Assembly (NCBI RefSeq): GCF_016808095.1
Contig: NC_068971.1
Coordinates: 17,286,501-17,350,500 of the forward strand
Source of the DNA: Vigna angularis
Lineage: Eukaryota > Streptophyta > Magnoliopsida > Fabales > Fabaceae
Direction of reading: 5' to 3'
Length of the DNA stretch: 64,000 bases
Position numbers and translations under genes: made by a program. How positions within the stretch are numbered: the first letter of the stretch is position 1; every line of letters starts with the position of its first letter. Under the pieces are notes generated by a model. The model searched no databases. It was not told where the DNA came from and saw only the letters and a program-made list of their open reading frames with translations. This document shows, one piece after another, positions 1 to 10,213 of the stretch.

Positions 1-119
1 TTAGTGGCTTATAAATATCTTAACCGTTTAAGATATTTTATGTAATAAATATAATATCTAAGATATTTTATGTAATAAATATCTTACTACATAACAGTAG
101 ATAAACTTGTAATTTTATA

Positions 120-290
120 TTAGTTGATTTTTATTTTCATTTCCCTGTTCCCCATCAGGGTTATTTTCTTCAACATTTTATGCTCTTTCAAGAATTTCAT
201 CAAAATCCATATCTTGCTTTCTTCATCATTTCTTTCTTCCTTAAAAAGCTTCTCAGCTTCAAATTGTAAGTTTCCAAACAGGTCATTGGT
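120..290 (-). pseudogene. possible CHD1/CHR5 chromatin-remodeller fragment
   Basis: The minus strand reads FEAEKLFKEERNDEESK and then, in a shifted frame, MDFDEILERAENVEE, followed by an acidic Asn/Glu-rich tail. From memory this pattern matches the stretch just C-terminal to the helicase of plant CHD1-type remodellers (CHR5). The two pieces are in different frames, an in-frame stop follows the second, and nothing gene-like extends on either side, so this is a decayed fragment of about 55 codons. The assignment is inference from a short stretch; a chance resemblance of acidic sequence remains possible. Confidence 0.4.
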
Positions 291-1181
291 AATTCTAGAA
301 GCAAATTATTGAAATAGTAATCCGTGCTTATACTCGTGCAGCACAATATATTTTTAAAATTTAGTAAATAAATGTTTTTAATATAACAATATATCTAACT
401 AAGTGTTTTTTTAATAGTAAATAAATTACATTATTGTAATTGAATTCAAACTTCATCATATTACAACAAATAAAGTACCTAGAGAAGAAAATATCCTATA
501 CAGTAGAGTTTGTTTGAGTACGAACATGTTGAACTTGTTGAATGTTAGAAAATGTTTGTTTGAGAGATATATTTGTTTACAGTGTGCAGTTGAAGACAAA
601 TTATTTTTTTGATAATTGAATTTTTTTTGAAAATGGTTATAACATGTTCTTGTTTTGTGTAAATTATTTTATTAATACCTTACTATTGGGAAAAGAAAAA
701 TTGAAATACTAAAAATATATACATTTTATCTTAACAAAAAGTAAAAATGTTGTACTTTTGATTTTTTTTTAAATGCTTGAAATTATTCAAATTTTTATAA
801 ATCTATAAAATTCATAATATTGATTTTGCATATTCCCTTGAAATTCAAATTACAAAATTCCAACTTTTTTTTAAATATTTAAAACGGCATTATTATTAGA
901 AAATCTTTTATTGTGGAGGAACTATTATAGTGGCAGAGACTTTTATTGACAAGCACATTTCAATGTGGCAGTGGTTGCCTGATTTACCTTACTAGAATGA
1001 TTACTTTCTATGACAAGTTTTGAGAACTTGCTTTTAAAGGGAAGAGTAAAAGGAATGGTGAAGAAGCAAAGTGATGCTCTCAAGGAAAGAAACTAAAAAG
1101 ACAAGTCACCAAACTAGAAAGCACCTCAGACTCACTCCACAAACACCATTTCTAGCAAGGTTGATATAATCCTTGTGACTA
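291..1181. other. AT-rich intergenic DNA upstream of the aquaporin gene
   Basis: Very AT-rich with many T and A runs. No coding segment, terminal repeats or tandem array was recognised. The last 200-300 bases presumably hold the aquaporin promoter. Confidence 0.5.
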
Positions 1182-1190
1182 TATATATAA
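1182..1190 (+). promoter_or_regulatory. probable TATA box of the PIP1 gene
   Basis: TATATATAA lies 48 bases before the aquaporin ATG. A plant TATA box sits about 25-35 bases from the transcription start, so the 5' UTR would be very short. No other TATA-like element lies closer to the start codon. Confidence 0.5.
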
Positions 1191-1237
1191 GATTTCACTG
1201 ATTAGTGGCTACTTACATAGTTGAAGTTGCACTCAAA

Positions 1238-2468
1238 ATGGAGGGGAGAGATGAGGACGTGAGGGTAGGAGCCAACAGGTATGGTGAGAGACAACCAATA
1301 GGAACAGGTGCACAGACACAAGATGGCAAAGACTACAGAGAGACTCCTCCAGCTCCATTGTTTGAGCCTAGAGAGTTAACATCATGGTCTTTCTATAGAG
1401 CAGGGATAGCAGAATTTGTGGCCACATTCTTGTTTCTTTATGTCACTGTTTTGACTGTGATGGGTGTGGCAAAATCTCCCAACAAATGCTCCACAGTTGG
1501 TGTCCAAGGCATTGCTTGGTCATTTGGTGGAATGATCTTTGCCCTTGTCTACTGTACTGCTGGTATCTCAGGTTAGAAATGCAAGCAAACTCAGTACTTA
1601 ATACTGTATTCTATGAGTATATGAACTTCATTTTCAGTAAATTGGTATGCTTGTGGACTATAATAACTGTCCAATTGCTTTTGTGATTTTTGTGAATGAA
1701 GGGGGTCACATTAACCCAGCTGTGACATTTGGGTTGTTCTTGGCTCGCAAGTTATCTCTCACTAGGACAGTATTCTACATTATAATGCAGTGCTTAGGAG
1801 CTATCTGCGGTGCTGCTGTGGTCAAGGGATTCCAATCAAATCAATATGAGAGGCTTGGTGGTGGTGCCAACACTCTGGGTAAAGGATACTCCAAAGGTGA
1901 TGGTCTTGGAGCAGAAATTGTAGGCACGTTTATTCTGGTTTACACTGTTTTCTCAGCCACAGATGCAAAACGAAATGTTAGAGACTCGCATGTTCCTGTG
2001 AGCAATACTTTCCTATAACAATGCACCTTTTCTATTCAATTATATCAAATTTGTAATGTAACACATGTAAATGTGTTAGATTTTAGCACCTTTGCCTATT
2101 GGTTTTGCCGTCTTTCTGGTGCACTTGGCTACAATTCCTATCACAGGGACTGGCATCAACCCTGCTAGAAGTTTAGGTGCAGCTCTTATATACAACAAGG
2201 ACCAAGCTTGGGATAACCACGTGAGATAGAATTCATCCTTAAATTTTCTTAGAATTTTTCTTCTTTGGTTTGTCATTGAAATCCAAGTTAATTACTGTAT
2301 ATATATTGCACAAACAGCAAATAAGTTCAACTAAATTAGCTAGTGAACTTATGCAACTGATTTTATTTGGTGCAGTGGATCTTCTGGGTTGGGCCTTTTG
2401 TTGGGGCAGCACTTGCAGCTTTATACCATCAGATAGTGCTCAGAGCCATTCCTTTTAAATCAAATTGA
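1238..2468 (+). CDS. PIP1: plasma-membrane aquaporin, PIP1 type (four exons)
   Basis: Exons are 1238-1571, 1702-1997, 2080-2220 and 2376-2468, all joined at GT..AG introns with conserved phase, giving 287 residues, the usual PIP1 length. The N-terminus ([18 protein letters not shown]) is the long PIP1 type, which fixes the start at this ATG although the frame is open slightly upstream. Six hydrophobic helices are visible, with both pore motifs intact: HINPAV (N116-A118) and GINPARS (N237-A239). The aromatic/arginine filter fits F96, H225, T234 and R240, the water-selective plant PIP pattern. The C-terminus ends in the PIP1-like AIPFKSN. The family forms tetrameric water channels (some also pass CO2 or small solutes) in the plasma membrane; PIP1 isoforms often need PIP2 partners to reach it. 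No disabling change was seen, so this looks like a functional gene. The paralog number cannot be told from this window. Confidence 0.96.
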
Positions 2469-3229
2469 TGTAAAATTGAAGCCAAGCCATAAAAGTAGTA
2501 CCTGGTATAGACGAAAACTGGGTACTCACAACAAAGAAGATGCTTCTACCTCTGCCCCTTTCAGTTTTCTACTTTTAATAGTTCAAAACTTGTGTTCATG
2601 GAGATGAAATCGAACTTATGGAAAATGTGGTCGGTCTGGTATATGTCTTTACTGTAATTTATCTTCCAAACGCATATAAAAAACTTTCGGGTTAAAATAT
2701 AAGTACACTTATTGTTGTAAAATACACTTATAAGTTTTGTCTGTGGCATTGAATAATTACTATCTATCTTCTATGCGTAATATATGATTCCAATTTCAGT
2801 CCATCGGTTTTCAATCGTCAAGATGTCAAAAGATTGAGAGAAAAATCGAAGAAACCGGTAAAGCATTAAGTCATTTACATTCAGGACCATTTGTTTGGAT
2901 AATACGCCATTTTCTTGTTGTTCTTGCCAAAAGTACCTTGGTATGATTTTAGGATTTTTAGCACTTAATATTGAGTCTCTTCCTTCATAAATGAGAGATG
3001 TATTTATAAGCCTTAATTAGTTGTTTTTACTGCTTGTGCGGTGCGCGAAGATGTGTTGTACAGTGATACAGTGAAATAGGTGCATGGGGTGAGGGAGAGG
3101 AAGAAGAATTTGTGGTAAGGGACGCTAGGTTAAAAATAAGAATGAGTGAGTAAAAGTAGATAGGCGAAATAAATATAAGGAGAGACAAATTTTTTACTTT
3201 AGACGCTAGTTCAAATATTTAGAAAAGTT
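2469..3229. other. aquaporin 3' flank and intergenic DNA
   Basis: The first 150-300 bases are presumably the aquaporin 3' UTR and terminator. The rest shows no convincing coding segment, terminal repeat or tandem array. Confidence 0.4.
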
Positions 3230-3470
3230 TAAAGGTTGGAAAATGATATATTGATATTCATTTTTGACAATGTTTTCACAGTGCCCCGGTTGCTCTTCAT
3301 TGGTCTAGATCATTATATTTTGTAATTATTTTTTTGCTAACGTGGAAATCAAATCCACTTGCAATGGTGTTTGAAAATTTCGTGTTTTGGTCTAAGTTCG
3401 CAAAACCTAAGTTTTCGAAGGTTGTTTAGTGAAAATCTCATCCAATTGCGAGTTTCTTTTTTGTTTGTTG
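3230..3470 (-). repeat. dispersed repeat R1, inverted partial copy
   Basis: Reverse-complement similarity to the 3' half of the R1 copies at 7310-8480 and 34960-36200. The shared stretch includes the region reading (minus strand) GGATGAGATTTTCACTAAAC. The copy is clearly diverged, and its class is unknown. Confidence 0.55.
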
Positions 3471-3795
3471 CTGCTAATAGTTGCTAGTTTCTTCTTCGTT
3501 TGTTCTTGTGGTGCTTGTTGGTTAGATGTAATATCCATCTCGAGTATTGTTTGTTGTGAGACCTTTCTGTTCATTCTTTAACTCTATTTTTGGTGTCATT
3601 TTCTATTTCTATGTCATTCTCTATTTTTAGTGTTGACTCTTCTTTGTTTCGCTCAGATTTAGGATGGAAAAGTTAGTTTTTGGAGTGTTGTTATGTTTCG
3701 TATGGTTTATTTTCTTTTTGTTTGTGGATTTCGCGTGATTTGTTTGTGCTTTTAGTGGCTGAATGGTCATTTTGGTTTCTTTGTGTTTCGTTCCA
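3471..3795. other. T-rich intergenic stretch
   Basis: T-rich, with many TTTG and TTTC words and no coding segment seen. It ends at the Pack-MULE-1 target-site duplication. Confidence 0.35.
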
Positions 3796-3804
3796 TTATT
3801 TTTA

Positions 3805-4052
3805 GGTTTAATAGGTTCGGAAGTCCCTATATTTGCAGGTTAGTTTCAATTGGGTCCTTCAATTTTGGAAGTGGTCAATTGAGTCCCTGTTTTGATAAAA
3901 TTGAATCAATAACGTCCTTACCGTTAATCTTAGTAAACGGTGTTAACTTTCTAGCGATGTGGCATGCTGAGGTGGCTTTTAATTAGCACGTGGCAAACCT
4001 TCTCCCCTTCTCCTTCCCCTTTCCCGAAACCTTCTCCCCTTCCCCTTCCCCT
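3805..4052 (+). repeat. Pack-MULE-1 left terminal inverted repeat
   Basis: About 248 bp matching the reverse complement of 5012-5258 with only scattered mismatches. The inner end runs into a CT-rich stretch (CCTTCTCCCCTTCCCC), which is expanded in the right arm. Confidence 0.9.
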
Positions 4053-4647
4053 TTTCATCTGAAATCTGAGCTTGATCATCCTTATTACTTCCGTCGTTTG
4101 GATCAGCCGCACTACCCTCCTGAATAGGCAATATCTCCTTAGTTGAGGGAATTTTCAAAGAGGATGAGATTTCATCTTTGACATCACCATTTCCATTTCC
4201 ATAAAAAAAATCATCATCTCCAGACACTCCATAATCAACACCATCCAGATGAACAGTATCATTTCCCGGCTCATCCCATTTCGAATCCTGATTAGCAATT
4301 AAATCAGTTTCACCCAGGTTCACATACTCAGAATCAGCCCCAATGGCCTCCTTAGAGGAATCAGGCTCCTGAACGACATCTGAACTTTGTTCATCCACCA
4401 AAGCTGAAGTCAATGAACTACCAGCGTTGGTATCATCCAGTTTATCAACTACCGCCTCCTCCGGACGGAGTTCTGATCCTTGATCACGAACCTGCTCCCG
4501 TGGCTCCATTGCCTCCTGAAAATCCTCCTCTACATCTAAACTCTTCAAACTGTCAGACCCCACCACAATCTCCTCAGAAATGCCTTCACCCACTCTCTTG
4601 CTCTCTCCCTCGCCATTGGCACCAAAACCATCAGCCTCATAATCCAT
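4053..4647 (-). pseudogene. captured acidic gene fragment, TOC159-family A-domain-like
   Basis: An open frame runs on the minus strand from the ATG at 4647 and continues into the element's left inverted repeat, where its last residues (basic, KGKGRRFRERGR) are encoded by transposon sequence. The body is about 200 residues, very rich in Asp, Glu, Ser and Gly, with no hydrophobic segment: an intrinsically disordered acidic region with patches such as DSLKSLDVEEDFQEAMEP and VHLDGVDYGVSGDDDFF. From memory this looks like the N-terminal acidic A-domain of TOC159/132/120 chloroplast import receptors. No GTPase domain follows, so any product would be only the disordered tail. Bases 4648-4800 resemble a captured 5' UTR. 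Whether it is transcribed is unknown. Alternative: another acidic disordered protein. Confidence 0.5.
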
Positions 4648-4925
4648 TACAAATTCTCAACGTCACTCGAAAACCCTATATTCATCAAAAAACGGGGAAT
4701 CAGACGGCACAGACGAACGCACAGACGATACGAAAATTAACAGGCGGCACAGACGAACGCACGCACCGAATCGTTAACATTTGTAATTCGTGTTAGAATT
4801 TACAGGTTTCAACAACAATAAAAAGGAATTAAAAGTAAAACCTTTAGAATAAAAAAAGAAGAATGTGGAGAATGGATAGTGATAAGATAAGGGATCGAAT
4901 GAATTAATGAGAAGCATTGGATTAG

Positions 4926-5066
4926 GGAAGGGGAAGGGGAGAAGGTTTCGGGAAGGGGAAGGGGAAAGAGAGAAGGTTTCGAGAAGGGGAAGGGGAGAAG
5001 GTTTCGGGAACGGGGAAGGGGAAGGGGAGAAGGTTTCGGGAAAGGGGAAGGAGAAGGGGAGAAGGT
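4926..5066. repeat. GA-rich minisatellite in the right MULE arm
   Basis: Five to six imperfect copies of a unit of about 25 bp of the form GGGGAAGGGGAGAAGGTTTCGG. The left arm carries only one to two copies, so the array expanded after, or independently of, the inverted-repeat pairing. Several Pro/Ser/Phe-rich open frames across it are artefacts of the repeat. Confidence 0.85.
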
Positions 5067-5258
5067 TTGCCACGTGCTAATTAAAAGCCACCTCACCATG
5101 CCACATCGCTAGAAAGTTAACGCCGTTTACTAAGATTAACGGAAAAGACGTTATTGATTCAATTTTACCAAAACAGGGACTCAATTGATCACTTCCAAAA
5201 TTGAAAGACCCAATTGAAACTAACCCGCAAATATAGGGACTTCCGAACCTATTAAACC
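5012..5258 (-). repeat. Pack-MULE-1 right terminal inverted repeat
   Basis: Mirror image of 3805-4052. The last 10 bases, CCTATTAAACC in the outer context, are followed immediately by the second copy of the target duplication TTATTTTTA. Confidence 0.9.
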
Positions 5259-5309
5259 TTATTTTTATTATGGTGTTAACGGACTATATTTATAAAATTT
5301 AGTTCATTT

Positions 5310-5700
5310 GTTGGGAATGAAAGGAATGGATGTCAATCTACCCCATACATCATCTAACTCGCCACGTCACAACCCACGTCACAACACACAAAGATCAAAT
5401 TTCTTAGTTCAATGAAAATTAAAACTCTAACAAAAATGCAAAAATAAATGACAACAAAGACAAAGTGGTGGCAACCCACAAAATAATGTATAAAGTTTGT
5501 AGAATTTAATAAAAAAAAATTCATGCAAGGTTATTTGTTCCTAGTCTATCTCCAACATCATCTAACTCACCACATCACAACACACACATGTCAAATTTCG
5601 TGATTTAAGGAAAATTAAAACTCAATAAGAGAACTATAAAATAAATGGACACTAAAAACAAAATAAACGGATAGCAGCCCACAAAATTATGTCATTAGTG
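5310..5700 (+). repeat. dispersed repeat R1, two tandem units
   Basis: Two units of about 185-190 bp in tandem, recognised by GGTTATTTGTTCC, CATCTAACTCRCCACRTCAC and AAAATTAAAACTCAATAA. The same units recur at 7310-7700 and 35030-35340. No coding potential was seen. Confidence 0.6.
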
Positions 5701-6340
5701 TAGAAAATATCTTCAACGTCACCCTTTAGACGTCCAACCCTCAAATATCTAATGTAAGAAATGATCGATGACATTTTCGTAAATAAAACAACTATTTATA
5801 CGTCGGCTATGGGAGGCCCCAACGTCTACACATTCATATACGTCGGCTCTCCCAAATGGACGCCAAAACTAAACGAAAAAGTAAAAAAAGTTAATTTTTT
5901 ATTACACATACACGTCGGTGTGCAGGGGGCTGACGTCTATAGTCTATTTAGAGGTCGGCTATCCATATCAAACACCTAAATGGTGAATCTAGAATCCAAA
6001 AAGTAACTTTTTGACGCCATTTAGACGTCCGATCCCGCCAATCTGACGTCTAAATACTCATAAATGTCAGCACCCCTTCCCACCGACACCGAATGGACTG
6101 CTAAAAGTGATTGTTCCATTGCCATTAGGCATCAATCGGTTAGCCCTCACGTCTAAATAGGGCTTAGACGTCGGCCGCCCCCATCCCGGACGTCTAAAGT
6201 CTACTCCAAAATCATTTTTTAAATGCATTAAACGTCGGCTTGGTAGGGGAGCTGACGCTTAAACATCATTTAGATGTCGGCTAGCCGACGTCTAAAGGTC
6301 TGCTATTAACCAAACTCGCGAGCGAGGCAACAGTTAAGCG
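5701..6340. other. GACGTC-rich block, probable transposon subterminal region
   Basis: The words GACGTC, ACGTCGGC and ACGTCTA recur more than ten times in both orientations (for example TTAGACGTCGGC and its complement). Such short inverted motifs are typical of CACTA subterminal regions, where transposase binds, and the nearby CACTA-2 has similar GACGTCGAATT words. No CACTA end was found here, so the class is not proven. Confidence 0.45.
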
Positions 6341-6357
6341 CACTCACTGGTCATCAT

Positions 6358-6847
6358 TAGGGATGGAAAAAAAATCCGCGGGACGGATAGTTGGTACCCG
6401 CAGATATTTACTATCCGCCGGTTGCGGGTAACGGGTTTTTAATACACACCTATAAACAGGTCGGTGCGGGTATTATACTATCCGTACCCACGGATATCCG
6501 CCGCCCGCAAAAAATAAAAATTTAATCTATATTTTATTAAGTTAAATTTAATTAAAATTAACATTAATTTATATTTTATAAGGTTAAATATAATTAAAGT
6601 TAAATTTTAATTTATATTTAATTTAATATATATTATATCTTATATATTTTTTGTAATTTTATTTAATTTTTATTATAATATTTTATAAAAATATATTTTT
6701 TAAATATTTGCGGGTATCTGCGGGTTTAAAAATATCCACGGGTATTTTTTAAGCGGGTATCCGTATGGGTAGCGGGTGGAGTTTTTTTGTCGGGTCAGGT
6801 TGCGGGTAGGCACTATCCGTGCCCAACCCGACCCGTTGTCATCTCTA
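6358..6847. mobile_element. non-autonomous hAT element (MITE)
   Basis: A 490-bp element with ends TAGGGATGG and, inverted, TAGAGATGA, followed internally by GGGT/ACCC-rich subterminal repeats (GCGGGTA and GCGGGTT words). It is flanked by an 8-bp direct repeat with one mismatch, GTCATCAT (6350-6357) and GTCATCGT (6848-6855). TAG..CTA ends with an 8-bp duplication fit hAT. The centre is very AT-rich and has no coding capacity. Confidence 0.8.
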
Positions 6848-7136
6848 GTCATCGTCTTCCTCTCGTTTTATCTCCTCTATATTGCATTTTAGGTTCGATT
6901 TTCTTCCATTTTCACTGTTTAAAATCATTTTTACTCCGATTGCATTACTCTTTGATGAATTATCTTTTATTTGAATTGATTAAAATGTGTTTTCGTTGGG
7001 TTTTGGTGCAATTTTGCTCGTGTGTTTGGGCGGCGTTCTTGGACGACGATTTCTTGCATTTTGTACTCCTCCATTTCCCTCCACTACGTTTTTAATCTCT
7101 TAAGAAGATTAACATTCTTGTTTAAAAGTTTGTCTA

Positions 7137-7291
7137 TGCATGTTATTGGCTTTTGGAATTGCATGTTATTGGCTTTTGGACATGCATGTTATTGGTTTTT
7201 GGATATTCATGTTATTGACTTTTGGATTTGCATGTTATTGATTTTTGGATTTGCATGTTATTGGCTTTTGAATTTGCATGTTATTGGCTTT
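7137..7291 (+). repeat. minisatellite, about seven units of 22-24 bp
   Basis: Units of the form GCATGTTATTGGCTTTTGGA repeated about seven times with small changes. The predicted peptide across it is simply the translated repeat and is not taken as a gene. Confidence 0.85.
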
Positions 7292-7309
7292 TGTGTTGTT
7301 AGTTAAAAT

Positions 7310-8480
7310 TATATGCACCAACCAAGATTATTTGTTCCGAATTAACATCATAACACATAGAGGTCAAATTTTTTGGTTTAATAAAAATTAAAACTCAATA
7401 ACATATATAACTTCAAAATAAGTGGACAACAAAGATAAAATAAGTGGGTAGCAACTCACAAAGTTATTATGTACAAGGTTAGTAGAATTTAATACAACAA
7501 AATTTCATTCATCAACTATGGTTATTTGTTCCCAATCTACCCCAAACATTATCTAGCTCGCCATATCACAACACACAGAAATTAAATTTTGTGGTTCATG
7601 TTGAAAATTAAAACTCAATGGAACTGAAAAATAAGTGGACCAAAGCAAAATAAATGAATTGCACAAAATTTAGTAAAATAGATAAAGAGGCAACACTAAA
7701 ATAGAATGATACTAAAAACATAATCAAAGAACTAACAGACAATACTTGAATGTTGGGCCTCACATATGGCCAATGAGCATAGTAAGCAACCAACGAAGAA
7801 GGAACTCTGGATGAAATTTTCACTTAACAACTTCAAAAACCTAGGTTTTGCAAACATAAAGACCAAAGCATGAAATGTTCAAACATCCACACAAATACAT
7901 TTAATTTCCACATCAGCAAAAAACATAATTAAAAAACATAATGATTTGATAGAGACACAGGACAATATCAAAACATTGTCAAAACTTAATTAGTGTCAAT
8001 ATATCATTTTCCTAAAACTTGGTAGTGCAGGAAGAAAGCCTCCATCCATTGCAACTTTTGCCCTTGCAAGTTATAAGAAAAAAGACACTAACAAATATTT
8101 CTGTTTATAAAAACAAGAGTCTCGAAAGTGGTAGATCTTCTCCTTCAATGTCTCAATTTGTTTAATCGTCAACAGAAAGATGCCGCATAGGTATCACAAG
8201 TTCATTCCAACTACACAGACAAACGTGGTTCTTTTTATTTTTGGAAGTTGAGAAAATAGAATTTGAAACAATGTAGATTTGACTTTTTATTTATATCTTT
8301 TAAGTAATGTAAGAAATTAATTATACATTATTTTTAAAAAATGGAAAAATTCCTTTTACATCAATTATATTGACAATAAATTTCCACAGCATATTATTTT
8401 ACGCATACTTTTGTAATAAATAGCCAATGTAACAAAAAATATTGTAAATATATTTCTTGTTCTAGTGAAAGAGCCAAAGT
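7310..8480 (+). repeat. dispersed repeat R1, long copy
   Basis: Two 190-bp units followed by about 700 bp of unique repeat sequence containing CATTTTCCTAAAACTTGGTA, GCCTCCATCCATTGCAA and AATATTTCTGTTTATAAA. Collinear with 34960-36200 in the same orientation and with 3230-3470 inverted. No terminal repeats or open frames longer than chance were found, so the element type is undetermined. Confidence 0.65.
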
Positions 8481-8766
8481 TCATGTAAGAGCTGTTTTTT
8501 ATTTTTTAATAACACTAATGACATTTTTTAATTAATTACCAGACATTTATCTTTTTAAGTCTGTATATCTTTCTTTATTTTATTCTTTTAAATTACAGTT
8601 CTTAAAATATTACTCTTACCTTCCTCATAAGGGAAATCATCACCACAATAAAAAGAACGAGTGAATATAGTTTAGAAAATCTGAAACAAATACCATTATA
8701 ATTTATTTTTTCATTATTTAAAAATTATATTTGATATTTAACCAAATCATATTTATATATAATATA
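8481..8766. other. AT-rich spacer
   Basis: AT-rich sequence between R1 and the first copia LTR. No feature was seen. Confidence 0.35.
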
Positions 8767-9442
8767 TGTTGGATTATTGGGCTTCTTATGTAGAGAATAG
8801 GTCCAAATAATGTAGACCTTTAGCTCTCCCTAGGTCAAATTGAGATGACTAAGATTAGTAGGACACATTAGAGTCAATTGAAGAGAGACAAAAGCCAAGT
8901 GAGAGAAAAAGAAAGAGAGAAAGTCATTCCCGCATAACCATAAACCTGCACTGGTGTTTTATTCGTTGTGAACTCGTTCACCGTTGGATCAAGCTGATTT
9001 TTGGACAGTAGGTTCCAGACATATGGTTCTTCATTCTGACCGTTCGGATCGTCAATCGAAAGTCTAGATTGGGAGAAATCGGTCCCGCAACAGAAGCCCT
9101 TTTTTGGAGGTTTTTTCATCTTCTTTGTTCTCATTTGTAAGCATTTGTGCTTATTTAAATTGGCTTATTGAACACATCATTGGTGTTATTATTGGAGACT
9201 CTTTTGTACCCTATTATTGATCATAGTGGATTTTTCTTTGGTCTGGACGACTCGTGGTTTTTACCCTTGCATTGAGGGGTTTTTCACGCTAAAAATTGTT
9301 GGTGTCTCTTTGTGCATTGGATTCTATTTTTGTTCTATTTGTTTGGTGCTCTTCACAGGTTCTCGCAAGAAAGGGGGATTGAATTTCCACTGCGTTATTA
9401 CTGTTTGATAAGTTGTTATATTTTTTGGCCCTTTCCCCATCA
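8767..9442 (+). repeat. copia LTR of the plus arm
   Basis: Starts TGTTGGATTATTGGGC and ends near CCCCATCA just before the primer-binding site. It matches the reverse complement of 15174-15861, with visible divergence, over its whole length. Confidence 0.75.
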
Positions 9443-9492
9443 GAGTGGCATCAGAGCTCTTTGGTTAAGGGACTGTTTAGTTTGCGTGAATG

Positions 9493-10213
9493 ATGGAGGC
9501 ACATACAAAATTGATTCCTTTGAATGGAGAAAATTATCACCTATGCAAAGGCAAGATGAAGGATTTGCTATTTGTGAAAAATTTGCATCTTCCAGTTTTG
9601 TCTTCCAATAAGCCGGAATCCAAGTCAGATGAAGAATGAGATTTTGAACATCAACAGGTATGTGGATTTATCAGGCAGTTTGTTGATGGTAATGTTTATA
9701 ATTTTGTTGCTAATGAGACACATGCAAGAAGCCTATGGGATAAGCTTGAGTCCTTGTATGCCTCTAAGTCAGGAACTAATAAATTGTACTTGTTGAAAAA
9801 TTTTGTGGTGTTGAAGTACAAGGAAGGAAATCCTGTTTCAAATCACTTGAGTGAATTTCAAGGACGCTATGATCAATTAGCAGGAGTGGGTATAAAATTT
9901 GATGATGATCTATTGGGTTTATTCCTGTTAAACTCTTTACCGGATTCATGGGAGACATTTCGGGTTTCCATGATAATTGCTACCCCTAATGGTGATATTT
10001 CTTTGCATATGGCAAAGAATGGTGCTCTTAATGAAGAGATGAGAAGAAAGACACAGGGTACTTCATCTCATTCAGAAGTGCTTATTACAGATAATAGGGG
10101 GAGAAGCCAGAAGAAAGAACAAAATAGTGGTAGAGATAAAAGCAGGAGCAAGTCCAGGTCTCGGTACAAGAATGTGGAGTGTCACTATTGTCACAAAATA
10201 GGGCATACAAGAT
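9493..10213 (+). pseudogene. copia gag fragment (plus arm)
   Basis: Begins MEAHTKLIPLNGENYHL, a typical copia gag N-terminus, with the gag_pre/UBN2-like region through NSLPDSWETF and an Arg/Ser-rich linker leading to a C-x2-C-x4-H knuckle (CHYCHKIGH) that loses its last cysteine at the junction. One in-frame TGA lies at 9637-9639; the same frame resumes after it. Gag would form the retroelement particle. Truncated and interrupted, so not functional. Confidence 0.8.

Larger units (their letters stand above)
3805..5258. mobile_element. Pack-MULE-1 (Mutator-like element carrying a gene fragment)
   Basis: A 1454-bp element bounded by inverted repeats of about 247 bp starting GGTTTAATAGGTTCGG, flanked by a perfect 9-bp direct duplication TTATTTTTA (3796-3804 and 5259-5267). 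Long terminal inverted repeats plus a 9-bp duplication are diagnostic of Mutator-like elements. No transposase is present; the interior is a host-like acidic coding piece on the minus strand, which makes this a Pack-MULE. The two arms still pair well, so the insertion is not very old. It would need a MULE transposase supplied from elsewhere to move. Confidence 0.92.
8767..10213 (+). mobile_element. copia fragment, plus arm of a tail-to-tail pair (LTR + gag)
   Basis: An LTR is followed by a primer-binding site (9446-9457, TGGCATCAGAGC, one base off the usual initiator-tRNA-Met site) and a gag that breaks off inside its zinc knuckle near 10213. There the sequence switches directly into the opposite strand of a second copy of the same family. 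No pol and no 3' LTR belong to this arm. The expected 5-bp duplication around the whole pair was not found (ATATA before 8767, ACTTA after 15861), so the pair is probably a rearrangement product. Confidence 0.8.

Noticed and set aside
4774..5099. Open frames rich in Pro, Ser and Phe on the minus strand
   Set aside because: They are translations of the CT-rich minisatellite in the Pack-MULE right arm, and several frames are open because of the repeat.
7022..7306. Open frame of 94 codons on the plus strand
   Set aside because: It is the translated 22-24 bp minisatellite (HVIGFW-type repeats), with no conserved domain.
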